A stretch of 64,000 bases of DNA from an uncultured Sterolibacteriaceae bacterium (GTDB lineage: Bacteria; Pseudomonadota; Gammaproteobacteria; Burkholderiales; Rhodocyclaceae), in assembly GCA_937888595.1 (NCBI GenBank), contig CALARK010000020.1:1-64000 (forward strand), written 5' to 3'. Of this stretch, positions 54,580-64,000 are shown one piece after another. The notes beneath the pieces were generated by a model. It saw nothing but the letters and a program-made list of their open reading frames with translations, was not told where the DNA came from and made no database searches. A program made the position numbers and the translations under genes. How positions within the stretch are numbered: position 1 is the first letter of the stretch; each line of letters begins with the position of its first letter.

Positions 54580-57500
54580 ATGTCCCAGATTCTCAAATTG
54601 CGCGGCGTCGCCGCGTTTTCCCCTTCCCGTCTCGGCCGTCTGCAAAAAACGCTGGGCACGGGACTCGCCGCCGAACACTGGTATTTCATCGAGACCGACG
54701 GTGCGATCGACGATCCCGAGCTGGGACGTCTGAAGGATCTGCTGGGCATCCCGGATCATCTCCCGCCCGCACCGGCCGGCACCCTTTATCTGGTGACGCC
54801 GCGCCTCGGCACCATTTCGCCCTGGGCATCGAAAGCGACCGACATCGCCCGCAACTGCGGTTTTGCGGGCGTCAGGCGCATCGAGCGCGGCATCGCCTAC
54901 CACGCGCAAGGCAAGGTCGATGTGGCCAGGCTGCACGACCGCATGACCGAATCGGTACTCGACAGCCTCGACGCCGCCGAAGCCTTGTTCCACCATGTCG
55001 CGCCGCAGCCGCTGACCACGGTGGATATCCTCGCCGGCGGCCGGGCCGCGCTGGTGAAGGCCAACGGCGAACTGGGCCTGGCCTTGAGCGAGGACGAGAT
55101 CGACTATCTGGTCGACAACTTCAGCAAGGTGCAGCGCAACCCGACCGACGTCGAGCTGATGATGTTCGCGCAGGCCAATTCCGAGCATTGTCGCCATAAG
55201 ATCTTCAATGCCTCGTGGACGGTCGATGGCGCCGATCAACCGCTCTCACTGTTCGGCATGATCCGCGAATCGCACAAGGCGCACCCGGCCGGCACCGTGG
55301 TGGCCTACTCCGACAACGCGGCCGTGGTCGAGGGCGCCCGGATCAAGCGTTTCTTCCCGCAGGCCGACGGTTCGTATGCCTACATCGAGGACACGACCCA
55401 TATCCTCGCCAAGGTCGAGACGCACAACCACCCGACCGCGATTTCACCGTTTCCGGGCGCGGCCACCGGCTCGGGCGGCGAGATTCGCGACGAGGGCGCG
55501 ACCGGGCGCGGCTCCAAGCCGAAGGCCGGCCTGTGCGGCTTCTCGGTCTCCGATCTGAAGATCCCCGGCTATGCGCAGCCGTGGGAATCGAATTACGGCA
55601 AGCCCGACCGCATCGCCTCGGCGCTCGACATCATGATCGAAGGCCCGCTCGGCGCGGCCGCCTTCAACAACGAATTCGGCCGTCCGAACCTGGCCGGCTA
55701 TTTCCGCACCTTCGAGCAAAGCTTCAACGGCGAGGTGCGCGGCTACCACAAGCCGATCATGATCGCCGGCGGCGTCGGCAACATCGCGGACTCGCACTGC
55801 TTCAAGGAGCAGTTTCCGGCCGGCACGAAGCTGATCCAACTCGGCGGCCCCGGCATGCTGATCGGCCTCGGCGGCGGCGCGGCCTCGTCGATGGCGACCG
55901 GCACCAACACCGCCGACCTCGACTTCGCCTCGGTGCAGCGCGGCAACCCGGAAATGCAGCGGCGCGCGCAGGAGGTCATCGACCGCTGCTGGCAATTGGG
56001 GGACAACAACCCGATTCTGGCGATCCACGATGTCGGCGCGGGCGGCATCTCCAACGCCATGCCCGAACTGGCCAATGATGCGGGCAGGGGGGCGCTGTTT
56101 GACCTGCGCGCCGTGCCCAACGAGGAGCCGGGCATGTCGCCGCGCGAGATCTGGTCGAACGAGGCGCAGGAACGTTACGTGCTGGCCATCGGCCCGGACC
56201 GCCTGGCCGAATTCGCCGCGCTGTGCGAACGCGAACGCTGCCCCTACGCCGTGATCGGCGAGGCGACCGAAGATCGGCAGCTCGTCGTCAAGGACGACCA
56301 CTTCGGCAATAAACCGGTCGACATGCCGATGGACGTGCTGCTCGGCAAGCCGCCGCGCATGCACCGCAACGCGACCCACCAGACCGTGGCGATGCCGGCG
56401 CTCGACCTCGGCAAGGTCGACCTGAAGCAGGCCGCCTTCGACGTGATGCGCCTGCCGAGCGTGGCCTCGAAGAGCTTCCTCATCACCATCGGCGACCGCA
56501 GCGTCGGCGGCATGACCGCGCGCGACCAGTTCGTCGGGCCGTGGCAGGTGCCGGTGGCCGATGTCGCCGTCACCACGATGGGCTACGACACCGCCCTCGG
56601 CGAGTGCTTTGCGATGGGCGAACGTACGCCGCTGGCGCTGCTCAACGCCCCGGCCTCGGGCCGCATGGCGGTCGGCGAGGCGATCACCAACCTGGCGGCG
56701 GCGAAAATCGCCGACCTCGGGCAAGTCAAGCTCTCTGCCAACTGGATGGCGGCGGCCGGCCATGGCAGCGAGGATGCGGCGCTGTTCGATACGGTGAAGA
56801 CGGTCGGCCTCGAGTTTTGCCCGGCGCTGGGCGTGTCGATTCCGGTCGGCAAGGATTCGCTGTCGATGCGCACCAAGTGGCAAGACAATGGCCAGGACAA
56901 GGCGGTGATTGCCCCGCTGTCGCTGATCGCCACCGCCTTCGCCCCTTGTGCCGACGTGCGCGAGACGCTGACGCCGCAACTGCAATCGGACGAAGGCGGC
57001 GAAACGGAGCTGATCCTGATCGACCTCGGCGCCGGCCAAAACCGCCTCGGCGGTTCGGCACTGGCGCAGGTGCACGGCGTGTCCGCGGATGTGGCGCCTG
57101 ATGCCGATGCGGGATTGCTGAAGTCGTTCTTCAGTGCCATCCAGATGCTGCGGCCGCAGATTCTCGCCTACCACGACCGTGCCGACGGCGGCCTGCTGGC
57201 GACGGTGGCCGAGATGAGCTTCGCGTCGCACCTCGGCGTGTCGCTGAACCTCGATGCATTGTGCTACGACCCGCTGATGAACGACGTTGATGGCATCGAG
57301 CGCATGCCGCAGATCATCGACGGCCGCATGCGTGACCGCATGGTCGCCGCGCTGTTCAACGAGGAACTCGGCGCGGTGATCCAGATTCGTCGTGACCAGC
57401 GTGCCACCGTGATGCAGGCACTGCGCGACGCTGGCCTCGGCGCCTGCGCGCACATCATCGGCACGCTCAACGACGCCGACGAGATCCGCGTCTGGCGCAA

Positions 57501-58449
57501 TGCAAAGTCGGCGCTGGCAGTACGGCGCGTTGAGTTGCAGCGGGCCTGGAGCGAGGTCAGCTACCAGATCGCGAAGCTGCGCGATGATCCGGATTGCGCG
57601 CAGGAGGAATTCGATGCACTGCTCGACGCCGACAACCCCGGCCTGTCGTGCGAACTCAGCTTCGATCCGGCGGCGCCGTTCAGCATCGGCGGCCATCGTC
57701 CGAAGATGGCGGTGTTGAGAGAGCAGGGCGTCAATGGCGAGGTCGAGATGGCCGCCGCCTTCGACCGCGCCGGTTTTGCCTGCGTCGATGTGCACATGTC
57801 CGACCTGATGACCGGCCGTGTCAAGCTGGCGGATTTCAAGGGTCTCGCGGCCTGCGGCGGCTTTTCCTACGGCGACGTGCTCGGCGCCGGCCAGGGCTGG
57901 GCCAAGTCGGTGCTGTTCCATCCCGAACTCAAGGATGCGTTCGCCGCCTTCTTCGCCCGGCCGGATACCTTCGCGCTCGGCGTCTGCAACGGTTGCCAGA
58001 TGATGTCGAACCTCGCGGCCATCATCCCGGGCGCGCAGCACTGGCCGACCTTTCACCGCAACCGCAGCGAGCAGTTCGAGGCGCGCTTCGCGATGGTCGA
58101 GATTCCCGCGTCGCCCTCGATCTTCTTCGCCGGCATGGCCGGCTCGACGCTGCCGGTGGTGGTCAGCCACGGCGAGGGTCGGGCGGTTTTCGCCAGCGAC
58201 CAGCGGCCGGACATCGCCCTGCGCTACATCGACCACCGCGGGGCGCCGGCGGCGACTTACCCGTTCAACCCGAACGGCTCGCCCGATGGCATCACCGGCG
58301 TGACGACGCCCGACGGGCGCTTCACGATCATGATGCCGCATCCCGAGCGTGTCTTCCGTACGGTGCAGATGAGCTGGCATCCGGATACGCTCGGCGATGA
58401 GAGTCCGTGGATGACGATGTTCCGCAACGCGAGGAAGTGGGTGGGGTAA
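54580..58449 (+). CDS. purL: Phosphoribosylformylglycinamidine synthase
   Basis: 1289 residues, the normal size for the large single-chain PurL of proteobacteria. It makes FGAM from FGAR, glutamine and ATP in purine synthesis. ATG 54580 (MSQILKLRGVAAFSPSRLGR) is the family start. Landmarks are ETHNHPTAISPFPGAATGSGGEIRDEGATGRG, the metal/ATP site NKLG-type loops, and a C-terminal class I glutamine amidotransferase with Cys in FALGVCNGCQMMSNL and His in MMPHPERVFR. A diverged repeat copy lies near residue 975. The stop is 5 bases before the next gene. Confidence 0.97.
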   Translation: MSQILKLRGVAAFSPSRLGRLQKTLGTGLAAEHWYFIETDGAIDDPELGRLKDLLGIPDHLPPAPAGTLYLVTPRLGTISPWASKATDIARNCGFAGVRRIERGIAYHAQGKVDVARLHDRMTESVLDSLDAAEALFHHVAPQPLTTVDILAGGRAALVKANGELGLALSEDEIDYLVDNFSKVQRNPTDVELMMFAQANSEHCRHKIFNASWTVDGADQPLSLFGMIRESHKAHPAGTVVAYSDNAAVVEGARIKRFFPQADGSYAYIEDTTHILAKVETHNHPTAISPFPGAATGSGGEIRDEGATGRGSKPKAGLCGFSVSDLKIPGYAQPWESNYGKPDRIASALDIMIEGPLGAAAFNNEFGRPNLAGYFRTFEQSFNGEVRGYHKPIMIAGGVGNIADSHCFKEQFPAGTKLIQLGGPGMLIGLGGGAASSMATGTNTADLDFASVQRGNPEMQRRAQEVIDRCWQLGDNNPILAIHDVGAGGISNAMPELANDAGRGALFDLRAVPNEEPGMSPREIWSNEAQERYVLAIGPDRLAEFAALCERERCPYAVIGEATEDRQLVVKDDHFGNKPVDMPMDVLLGKPPRMHRNATHQTVAMPALDLGKVDLKQAAFDVMRLPSVASKSFLITIGDRSVGGMTARDQFVGPWQVPVADVAVTTMGYDTALGECFAMGERTPLALLNAPASGRMAVGEAITNLAAAKIADLGQVKLSANWMAAAGHGSEDAALFDTVKTVGLEFCPALGVSIPVGKDSLSMRTKWQDNGQDKAVIAPLSLIATAFAPCADVRETLTPQLQSDEGGETELILIDLGAGQNRLGGSALAQVHGVSADVAPDADAGLLKSFFSAIQMLRPQILAYHDRADGGLLATVAEMSFASHLGVSLNLDALCYDPLMNDVDGIERMPQIIDGRMRDRMVAALFNEELGAVIQIRRDQRATVMQALRDAGLGACAHIIGTLNDADEIRVWRNAKSALAVRRVELQRAWSEVSYQIAKLRDDPDCAQEEFDALLDADNPGLSCELSFDPAAPFSIGGHRPKMAVLREQGVNGEVEMAAAFDRAGFACVDVHMSDLMTGRVKLADFKGLAACGGFSYGDVLGAGQGWAKSVLFHPELKDAFAAFFARPDTFALGVCNGCQMMSNLAAIIPGAQHWPTFHRNRSEQFEARFAMVEIPASPSIFFAGMAGSTLPVVVSHGEGRAVFASDQRPDIALRYIDHRGAPAATYPFNPNGSPDGITGVTTPDGRFTIMMPHPERVFRTVQMSWHPDTLGDESPWMTMFRNARKWVG
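57502..57527 (+). repeat. Diverged 26-bp dispersed repeat, copy 11
   Basis: Three mismatches to the core. Within purL, read in another frame as KSALAVRR. The weakest copy; it may be coincidental. Confidence 0.4.
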
Positions 58450-58454
58450 GCGGC

Positions 58455-60161
58455 ATGAATGCCCCCCGAAAACGGCAGCCCCTCGGCCTGCCGTATCCTC
58501 GGCTCGTGGCGGCCATCTACATGCTGGTCGCGCTGGTGGCTTTTTTCTCGATGCGCCACAGTATCGGCGAGATCGACGGGGACATCGCCAACGTCGCGCG
58601 CGAGCGTGGTTCGGTGCTGTTCCGCCTGATCGAGCTGACGCGGGACTGGAATGCGCGGCATGGCGGCGTGTATGTGCCCGTCACCGCAGAGACGCAACCG
58701 AACGCTTATCTGAAGCATCCCAAGCGCGACATCGTCGACACTGACGGCCGGGCGCTGACGATGGTGAATCCGGCCTTCATGACGCGGCAGATCGCCGAGA
58801 TCGCAGAAAAGGCGGAGGGCGTGCGCTTCCACATCACCAGCCTGAAGCCGATCCGTCCGGCGAATGAGGCCGATCCCTGGGAAAAGGAAAGTCTCGCGCT
58901 GTTCGAGCAGTCAGGCCTCAAGGAACGCCTGGGGTTTTTCGCCGATGGCGGCGGCGTTCTGCCGGGCCCGGCCCATCGCTACATGGCTCCGCTGGTGGTC
59001 AAGCCGCCGTGCATGAAGTGCCATGATTTCCAGGGTTACCGGGTCGGCGACATTCGCGGCGGCATTTCGGTGACGATGCCGGCCGACAAACTGGTCGCGA
59101 TCGCCGAACAACGCCGCAAGCAGATGATGATGCTCTACCTGGTCGGCTTCATCGTCGTCGCCGGGCTGGGACACATGGTGGCGTGGCGCACGCGCCGTCA
59201 TCTGGACGCGCTCGAGGAGATCAACCGGCGCCAGGAAGCGGTGATCGACGAGCAGTCGCAGGAGCTTTCCGAGGCCGAGAAGGAACAGCTCATCGCCACC
59301 GCCGTTTTCAATGGCGCCGCCGAGGCGGTGATGGTGACCGATCGCGACAATCGCATCCTGCGCGTCAATCCGGCGTTTACGGCGATCACCGGCTACACGC
59401 CGGTCGAGGTGGTCGGCCTCGATCCGCAGTTGCTCAAGTCGGGACGGCACGACGCCGCCTTCTTCCAGGAGATGTGGCATCACCTCGGCACGCTCGGCCG
59501 CTGGGAGGGCGAGATCTGGAACAAGCGCAAGAACGGCGAGATCTTCGCCGCCTGGCTGGCGATCACCACCGTCGAGGGCAAGGCCGGGGAGGGACGTCAC
59601 GTCGCGACCTTCATCGACATCACCAAGCGCAAGGAGGCCGAACAGATCGTTCTCCATCGCGCCAACTTCGACCAGTTGACCCAGCTGCCCAATCGCGGCC
59701 TGTTCGACGACCGCCTGGTCAATGTGCTGGCGATGGCGCAACGCCATCGCCGCAGCTTCGCCCTGATGTATGTCGACCTTGACCATTTCAAGGAGGTCAA
59801 TGACACCTACGGCCATGCCGCTGGCGATTCCCTGCTGGCCGAAGTGGCACATCGCATGGAGAAGTGCGTGCGCGAGGCCGATACCGTGGCGCGGCTGGGC
59901 GGTGACGAATTCGCCATCATTCTGTCCGACCTCAATAACCCGGAGGAGGTCGAGGAAGTGGCACGACGCATCAACCGCGCGCTTGCCGAACCATTCCCGC
60001 TCGACGAGGGCAGCGCGACCATCGCCGGCAGCATCGGCATCGCGATCTTCCCCGAACACGGCCAGGACGAACTCCTGCTGAAGAAGCATGCCGACAAGGC
60101 GCTCTACGCAGCCAAGGCGGCGGGCCGCAACACCTACCGCATCGCCACGCTTTCGTCCTGA
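58455..60161 (+). CDS. Diguanylate cyclase with CxxCH Tll0287-like sensor and PAS
   Basis: A 568-residue protein. Membrane segments at about 16-34 and 222-241 flank a periplasmic Tll0287-like (DUF3365) domain with LIELTRDWNARHGGVYVP and c-type haem motif Cys186-x-x-Cys189-His190 (PCMKCHDFQGY). A PAS domain (about 295-400) and GGDEF domain (about 410-565; RLGGDEFAIILSDLN) follow. It should make c-di-GMP in response to a haem-sensed signal. The sensor is closely similar to that of the hybrid kinase at 11699. It begins 5 bases after purL; the linkage to a purine gene is probably incidental. Confidence 0.9.
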   Translation: MNAPRKRQPLGLPYPRLVAAIYMLVALVAFFSMRHSIGEIDGDIANVARERGSVLFRLIELTRDWNARHGGVYVPVTAETQPNAYLKHPKRDIVDTDGRALTMVNPAFMTRQIAEIAEKAEGVRFHITSLKPIRPANEADPWEKESLALFEQSGLKERLGFFADGGGVLPGPAHRYMAPLVVKPPCMKCHDFQGYRVGDIRGGISVTMPADKLVAIAEQRRKQMMMLYLVGFIVVAGLGHMVAWRTRRHLDALEEINRRQEAVIDEQSQELSEAEKEQLIATAVFNGAAEAVMVTDRDNRILRVNPAFTAITGYTPVEVVGLDPQLLKSGRHDAAFFQEMWHHLGTLGRWEGEIWNKRKNGEIFAAWLAITTVEGKAGEGRHVATFIDITKRKEAEQIVLHRANFDQLTQLPNRGLFDDRLVNVLAMAQRHRRSFALMYVDLDHFKEVNDTYGHAAGDSLLAEVAHRMEKCVREADTVARLGGDEFAIILSDLNNPEEVEEVARRINRALAEPFPLDEGSATIAGSIGIAIFPEHGQDELLLKKHADKALYAAKAAGRNTYRIATLSS

Positions 60162-60178
60162 ACTACGACTGAATCGCC

Positions 60179-62368
60179 ATGGTCTCCGTTATCCATGCCC
60201 TGCCGGACACCGGCGTCGATGCGGCGACGCTCGATCGCCTCGTGGCCGGACTGACGGACGAGGGCGCGCAGCGCCTGCTGCTCGCCGTCAGCTTCGCCAG
60301 TGAACTGTACGGCCGCGGAAAAGTCGGCACCGGCGAGACGGCGTTCGAGCACGGACTCGGCGCCGCGCTGATCCTCGCCGCGCTGAATCTCGACCTCGAC
60401 AGCCGCCTGGCGGCGCTGCTGTTCGCCGCCCCGGATTTCCTCGATGATGCGCGCGGCGTGCTGGCCGAACGCTGGGACGCCTCCGTCGCGGACATCGTCG
60501 ACGGCCTCTACCGGCTCAAGAACCTGCGGCCGCTGACGCTGGCCAAGTCGCAGAGCTCGCAGGGCGTGCAGACCCAGGCCGAGATCCTGCGCAAGATGCT
60601 GCTGGCGCTGGCCGCCGACATCCGCGTGGTACTGGTGCGGCTGGCCTCGCGTACCCAGACGCTGCGCTGGCTGACCGACCAGGATGCGCCCGAGCGTGCC
60701 GACATCGCCCGCGAAAGCCTCGAGATCTACGCGCCGCTGGCCAACCGCCTCGGCGTCTGGCAGATCAAGTGGGAGATCGAGGACCTGTCGTTCCGATTCA
60801 TCGAGCCGGCCACGTACAAGAGGATCGCCAAGCAGCTCGACGAGAAACGGCTGGAGCGCGAAGCCTTCATCGAAAACGCGGTGCTGCGCCTGAAGGCCGA
60901 ACTGGCGAAGTCCGGCGTCACGCAGGCCGAGGTGTATGGCCGCCCGAAGCACATCTACAGCATCTGGAACAAGATGCGCCAGAAGCATCTGGACTTCGAG
61001 CAGGTCTATGACGTGCGTGCGCTGCGCATCATCGTCGACGAAGTCAAGGACTGCTACACGGCCCTCGGCATCGTCCATGCGCTGTGGCAGCCGATCCACG
61101 GCGAATTCGACGACTACATCTCGCACCCCAAGGGCAACTACTACCGCTCGCTGCATACTGCGGTGATGGCCGAGGACGGCCGCGCCCTCGAGGTGCAGAT
61201 CCGCACCCCCGAGATGCACCAGCATGCCGAGCTGGGGGTGGCGGCGCACTGGCGCTACAAGGAGTCCGGCAGTTCGGCGAAGGCAGATTCCGCCTACGAC
61301 GACAAGATCGCGTGGCTGCGACAGCTACTGTCATGGCGTGACGAGATCACCGATTCGGCCGTCTGGGTCGAGCAGTTCAAGCGCGCGGCGCTCGACGACA
61401 CCATTTATGTGATGACGCCGCAGGGCCGGGTGATCGATTTGCCGCTTGGCGCGACGCCGCTCGATTTCGCGTACCGCGTGCATACCGACCTGGGCCATCG
61501 CTGCCGCGGCGCCAAGGTCGACGGACACCTCGTGCCGCTCAACACGCCGCTGCAGAGCGGCCAGCAGGTCGAGATCACCGCAGCCAAGACCGGCGGTCCC
61601 TCGCGCGACTGGCTGGGCGCGGGGTACCTGGTGTCGTCGCGCGCCCGGCAGAAGGTCAAGGCCTGGTTCGCCGCCCAGCAGGAAGCGCAGATGCTCGCCG
61701 ACGGCCGCGCCTGGGTGACGAAGGAGTTGCAGCGCGACGGCGCGGCCCAGGCCAACCTCGACGAACTCGCCCACAAGCTCGGCTTCAGGAACCCGGAGGC
61801 CCTGTTCCTCGCCGCGGCCCGCAACGAGGTCGGCCCGCGCGCGGTCCTCGCGGCCCTGCGCGGCGAACCCGAGGCCGAAGCATCCGAACCCGAGATCCAG
61901 ACCCGTCGGGCCAAGGCGGGCGAGGGCAGCGGGCAGATCCTCGTCGTCGGCATGGACAAGATGCTCACCCAGCTCGGCCGCTGCTGCAAGCCGGTGCCGC
62001 CGGATGCCATCGCCGGCTTCGTCACGCGCGGGCGCGGCGTCTCGGTGCATCGCGTCGAGTGCGCGAACTTCCGCAACATGGCCGCACGCAATCCCGAACG
62101 CGTCATCGAGGCGACCTGGGGCGGGCAGCAGGCGAGTCTTTTCGCCTGCGACCTGCGCGTCGAGGCGACCGACCGGCAGGGCCTGCTGCGGGATATTTCC
62201 GACGTCCTGTCCAAGGAAAAGGTGAATGTGACCGCGGTCCGGACCCAGACGAAGGGCGGCGTCGCCCGCATGGCCTTCACCATCGAACTGGCCAGCGCCG
62301 CCCAGTTGCAGCGGGTGCTCGGGGTACTGGGCGAAGTGAGCGGAGTCGGCAGCGTTTCACGCGCTTAG
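60179..62368 (+). CDS. relA: (p)ppGpp synthetase RelA
   Basis: A 729-residue RelA/SpoT-family enzyme. The N-terminal hydrolase-like domain lacks the catalytic HD pair (ALLFAAPDFLDDARG at that place), so this is the synthetase-only RelA form rather than SpoT. The synthetase region has GRPKHIYSIWNKMRQK, YDVRALRIIVDEVKDCY and HPKGNYYRSLHTAV. TGS (about 400-465) and C-terminal ACT (about 650-725) domains follow. It makes pppGpp on starved ribosomes. A repeat-like stretch encodes KVGTGETA near residue 50, where relatives have a loosely similar sequence. Confidence 0.93.
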   Translation: MVSVIHALPDTGVDAATLDRLVAGLTDEGAQRLLLAVSFASELYGRGKVGTGETAFEHGLGAALILAALNLDLDSRLAALLFAAPDFLDDARGVLAERWDASVADIVDGLYRLKNLRPLTLAKSQSSQGVQTQAEILRKMLLALAADIRVVLVRLASRTQTLRWLTDQDAPERADIARESLEIYAPLANRLGVWQIKWEIEDLSFRFIEPATYKRIAKQLDEKRLEREAFIENAVLRLKAELAKSGVTQAEVYGRPKHIYSIWNKMRQKHLDFEQVYDVRALRIIVDEVKDCYTALGIVHALWQPIHGEFDDYISHPKGNYYRSLHTAVMAEDGRALEVQIRTPEMHQHAELGVAAHWRYKESGSSAKADSAYDDKIAWLRQLLSWRDEITDSAVWVEQFKRAALDDTIYVMTPQGRVIDLPLGATPLDFAYRVHTDLGHRCRGAKVDGHLVPLNTPLQSGQQVEITAAKTGGPSRDWLGAGYLVSSRARQKVKAWFAAQQEAQMLADGRAWVTKELQRDGAAQANLDELAHKLGFRNPEALFLAAARNEVGPRAVLAALRGEPEAEASEPEIQTRRAKAGEGSGQILVVGMDKMLTQLGRCCKPVPPDAIAGFVTRGRGVSVHRVECANFRNMAARNPERVIEATWGGQQASLFACDLRVEATDRQGLLRDISDVLSKEKVNVTAVRTQTKGGVARMAFTIELASAAQLQRVLGVLGEVSGVGSVSRA
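60318..60343 (+). repeat. 26-bp dispersed repeat, copy 12
   Basis: Two mismatches to the consensus. Inside relA, read as KVGTGETA. Confidence 0.6.
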
Positions 62369-62370
62369 GC

Positions 62371-63462
62371 ATGGCCACCCCATCGCTGCGATCACGCGTC
62401 CTGCTGATCGACATCCTCAAGGCCTCGGCGGCACAATTCATCGTCCTGCACCATCTCGCCTGGTACGGCCTGTTCGATCACCCGCCGCGGATCGAGGCGC
62501 AGGTCGACTGGCTGGTCAATTACGGCCGCTACGCGGTGGCGGTGTTCATCGCCACCAGCGGTTTCCTGGCCGCGCAAACCCTGCCGTTTGACGGCATGGC
62601 TTCGCGCGACCGGCCGCTGTGCCTGATCCGCGACCGCTACCTGCGCCTGCTGGGGCCGTTTCTGGCGGCACTGCTGCTCGCCGTGGCCAGCCATTGGGTG
62701 TCGCGCCAGTGGCTCGGCGAACACGACGCCCTGGGCGAAACGCCGACCGTCACCCAGTTCCTGGCCCACCTGCTGATGCTGCAGGGGCTGCTGGGCATCG
62801 AATCCCTCTCGGCCGGTGTCTGGTACGTGGCCATCGATTTCCAGTTGTATGCGCTGTTCGTGCTGTTGCTCTGGGCGGGCCACGGCCTGCACCGTCTTGC
62901 CAGCGCCGACTTTATGGCCCGGGCAGCACCAGCCATGGTGCTGGCGATGGCGCTGGCCTCGCTGCTGTATTACAACCGCGATGCACGCTGGGACGATACC
63001 GCGCTCTACTTTTTCGGCAGCTACGCGCTGGGCATCGCCAGCGGCTGGTCAATCCGATCCGGCCTGGGTGCGCGATATCGGCTGCTGATCATCGTGGCTG
63101 CCTTGCTGGCCCTGTGGGTCGAATTCCGTGCCCGCATCGCGGTGGCAGCCCTGACGGCGCTGCTGCTCGGCTTCGGCCGGCTGGTGCTGGTGCGGCGCGA
63201 AATCCGGCTGGTACATTACCTCGGCGGTACCTCGTTTGCGTTGTTCCTGGTGCATTTCCCGCTCTACCTGATGGTTGCGGCCCTGTTTCAAGCACTGCAG
63301 TTGGCGACGCCGGCCTGGGATGCCATCGGGTTGGTGGTCACCTGGCTGGCGAGCATGGCCGGCGCCCATCTGTTCCATCGCTGGATCGAACTGCCCTACG
63401 GCCGCTGGCGCAAGCAGCGGGCCCGCTGCGCTGCAAAACCCTCGTCCGCCGTGTTGCCATAA
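62371..63462 (+). CDS. Membrane acyltransferase (acyltransferase 3 family)
   Basis: A 363-residue integral membrane protein with about ten hydrophobic segments. The family pattern begins LIDILKASAAQFIVLHHLAW, with the conserved His pair replaced by one clear His-His (LHHLA), and continues RDRYLRLLGPFLAALLL and SAGVWYVAIDFQLYALF. Such proteins O-acylate sugars or lipids at the membrane. ATG 62371 lies 2 bases after relA. The substrate is unknown. Confidence 0.85.
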   Translation: MATPSLRSRVLLIDILKASAAQFIVLHHLAWYGLFDHPPRIEAQVDWLVNYGRYAVAVFIATSGFLAAQTLPFDGMASRDRPLCLIRDRYLRLLGPFLAALLLAVASHWVSRQWLGEHDALGETPTVTQFLAHLLMLQGLLGIESLSAGVWYVAIDFQLYALFVLLLWAGHGLHRLASADFMARAAPAMVLAMALASLLYYNRDARWDDTALYFFGSYALGIASGWSIRSGLGARYRLLIIVAALLALWVEFRARIAVAALTALLLGFGRLVLVRREIRLVHYLGGTSFALFLVHFPLYLMVAALFQALQLATPAWDAIGLVVTWLASMAGAHLFHRWIELPYGRWRKQRARCAAKPSSAVLP

Positions 63463-63522
63463 CACCGAACTGGCCTGTTTATTGCTGGTACTTCTGCAAT
63501 TTCACGGCACCGGGAGCACATC

Positions 63523-64000
63523 ATGAACATTTCTGCCGCAGACCTCCGCCTGCAACTGTTGAGCATCCGTAATGAGACGATTGCTGCCCTGACCGGGACG
63601 GATAATTCGGAACAGACGGCAAGTTTTGCCGATATTCTCGGACTTGCCGGCAACGGCTTGTCAGACGACAGGGGCAGCACCGGACGCAACCTGGGCCTGC
63701 GCGACCCCGAGGCTGCCTATTCGATGATGACGAAGATCAACCGCTGGGAGGTCGATTTCAAGGCGCAATACGCCGAACTCGATGCGATGAGAACGGGCCT
63801 CGAACACATGGAGGCCGTCGGCGGGGCGCTGGCAGGGATCGAAGCGGGCGATGCCGACGCCGCGATCACCCAGCGCCTGCAGTCCTTCGTCGATGAATAC
63901 AACGCCTGGGAAGACCGTTTCGACGATGCCGTGGCCCAGGGCGGCGTGCTGGATGACGTCCAGGCGGCGGAAGTGGCGCTGCATGCGCTCGAAGTCAGTC
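63523..64000 (+). CDS. Unidentified protein, N-terminal part (runs off window)
   Basis: An open frame from ATG 63523 (GGGAG upstream) to the window end, at least 159 residues: MNISAADLRLQLLSIRNETI, a flexible Gly/Ser segment, then helical stretches (MMTKINRWEVDFKAQYAELD; QRLQSFVDEYNAWEDRFDDA). It has no signal peptide or membrane segment. The helical LQSFVDEYNAW pattern is reminiscent of the FliD-type 'FV..YN' segment of flagellar cap proteins, but that is a weak resemblance. Confidence 0.6.
   Translation, partial: MNISAADLRLQLLSIRNETIAALTGTDNSEQTASFADILGLAGNGLSDDRGSTGRNLGLRDPEAAYSMMTKINRWEVDFKAQYAELDAMRTGLEHMEAVGGALAGIEAGDADAAITQRLQSFVDEYNAWEDRFDDAVAQGGVLDDVQAAEVALHALEVS

Noticed and set aside
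60179..62368. Bifunctional SpoT with ppGpp hydrolase activity.
   Set aside because: The HD catalytic residues are absent from the N-terminal domain while the synthetase is intact, so RelA fits better.

Overview
The window is GC-rich, gene-dense DNA of a betaproteobacterium, most likely from the Rhodocyclales or a close relative. The evidence is a circularly permuted two-piece tmRNA with tag ANDERYALAA, together with the sequence style of purL, relA, hslO and the TRAP genes. The order is an inference from gene content, not a phylogeny. About 45 genes are packed with 4-nt ATGA overlaps. No stretch longer than 300 bases lacks a gene. I see no rRNA, CRISPR array, IS element or phage.

Layout. (1) 1-2781, minus strand: cheY-like regulator, methyl-accepting protein, STAS protein and a cheA cut by the window edge. 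(2) 2875-3185: ssrA with a good sigma70 promoter and terminator. (3) 3304-5393: Aer-type PAS receptor with an apparent frameshift near its start. (4) 7797-5398, minus: histidine kinase, ArsC/Spx-like protein and an Hsp33 lacking two of four zinc cysteines. (5) 7918-14770, plus: HTH-receiver protein, receiver, orphan PhnD-like binding protein, histidine kinase and a haem-motif hybrid kinase. (6) 28992-14850, minus: six genes chained by ATGA overlaps (HD-GYP regulator, three large hybrid kinases, receiver-Hpt protein, receiver protein). (7) 29108-32675, plus: small unknown protein, HDOD protein, double receiver, receiver-histidine kinase. (8) 37816-32768, minus: spermidine-synthase-like protein, receiver-TPR protein, FapA/DUF342 protein with a PilZ-like end. 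(9) 37927-41140, plus: PhnD-like binding protein and a GGDEF-EAL protein. (10) 42021-41137, minus: cnoX. (11) 48748-42111, minus: catabolic TRAP cluster whose binding-protein gene carries an amber codon, with an IclR regulator (49645-48863) and divergent mmsA (49749-51248). (12) 51337-54467, plus: periplasmic binding protein and hybrid kinase. (13) 54580-63462, plus: purL, haem-motif GGDEF protein, relA, acyltransferase. (14) 63523 to the end: an unidentified partial gene.

Regions 1 and 3-9 form a signalling island of nearly 40 kb with phosphorelay, chemotaxis and c-di-GMP modules; region 12 adds a further sensor pair. Three times a free-standing periplasmic binding protein without ABC permease or ATPase lies directly upstream of a membrane sensor, suggesting a reused ligand-sensing module. 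A fourth sensor has such a domain fused to it. Two sensors carry a Tll0287-like domain with a CxxCH haem motif. These should feed gene expression through phosphotransfer, and motility or biofilm state through c-di-GMP.

The most unusual feature is a 26-bp dispersed repeat (core AAAGTCGGCGCCGGCGGGAC) present at least 12 times, eleven in the same orientation. Most copies lie inside genes, where they are read in frame without breaking them. One set of three tandem copies fills the junction between two convergent genes.
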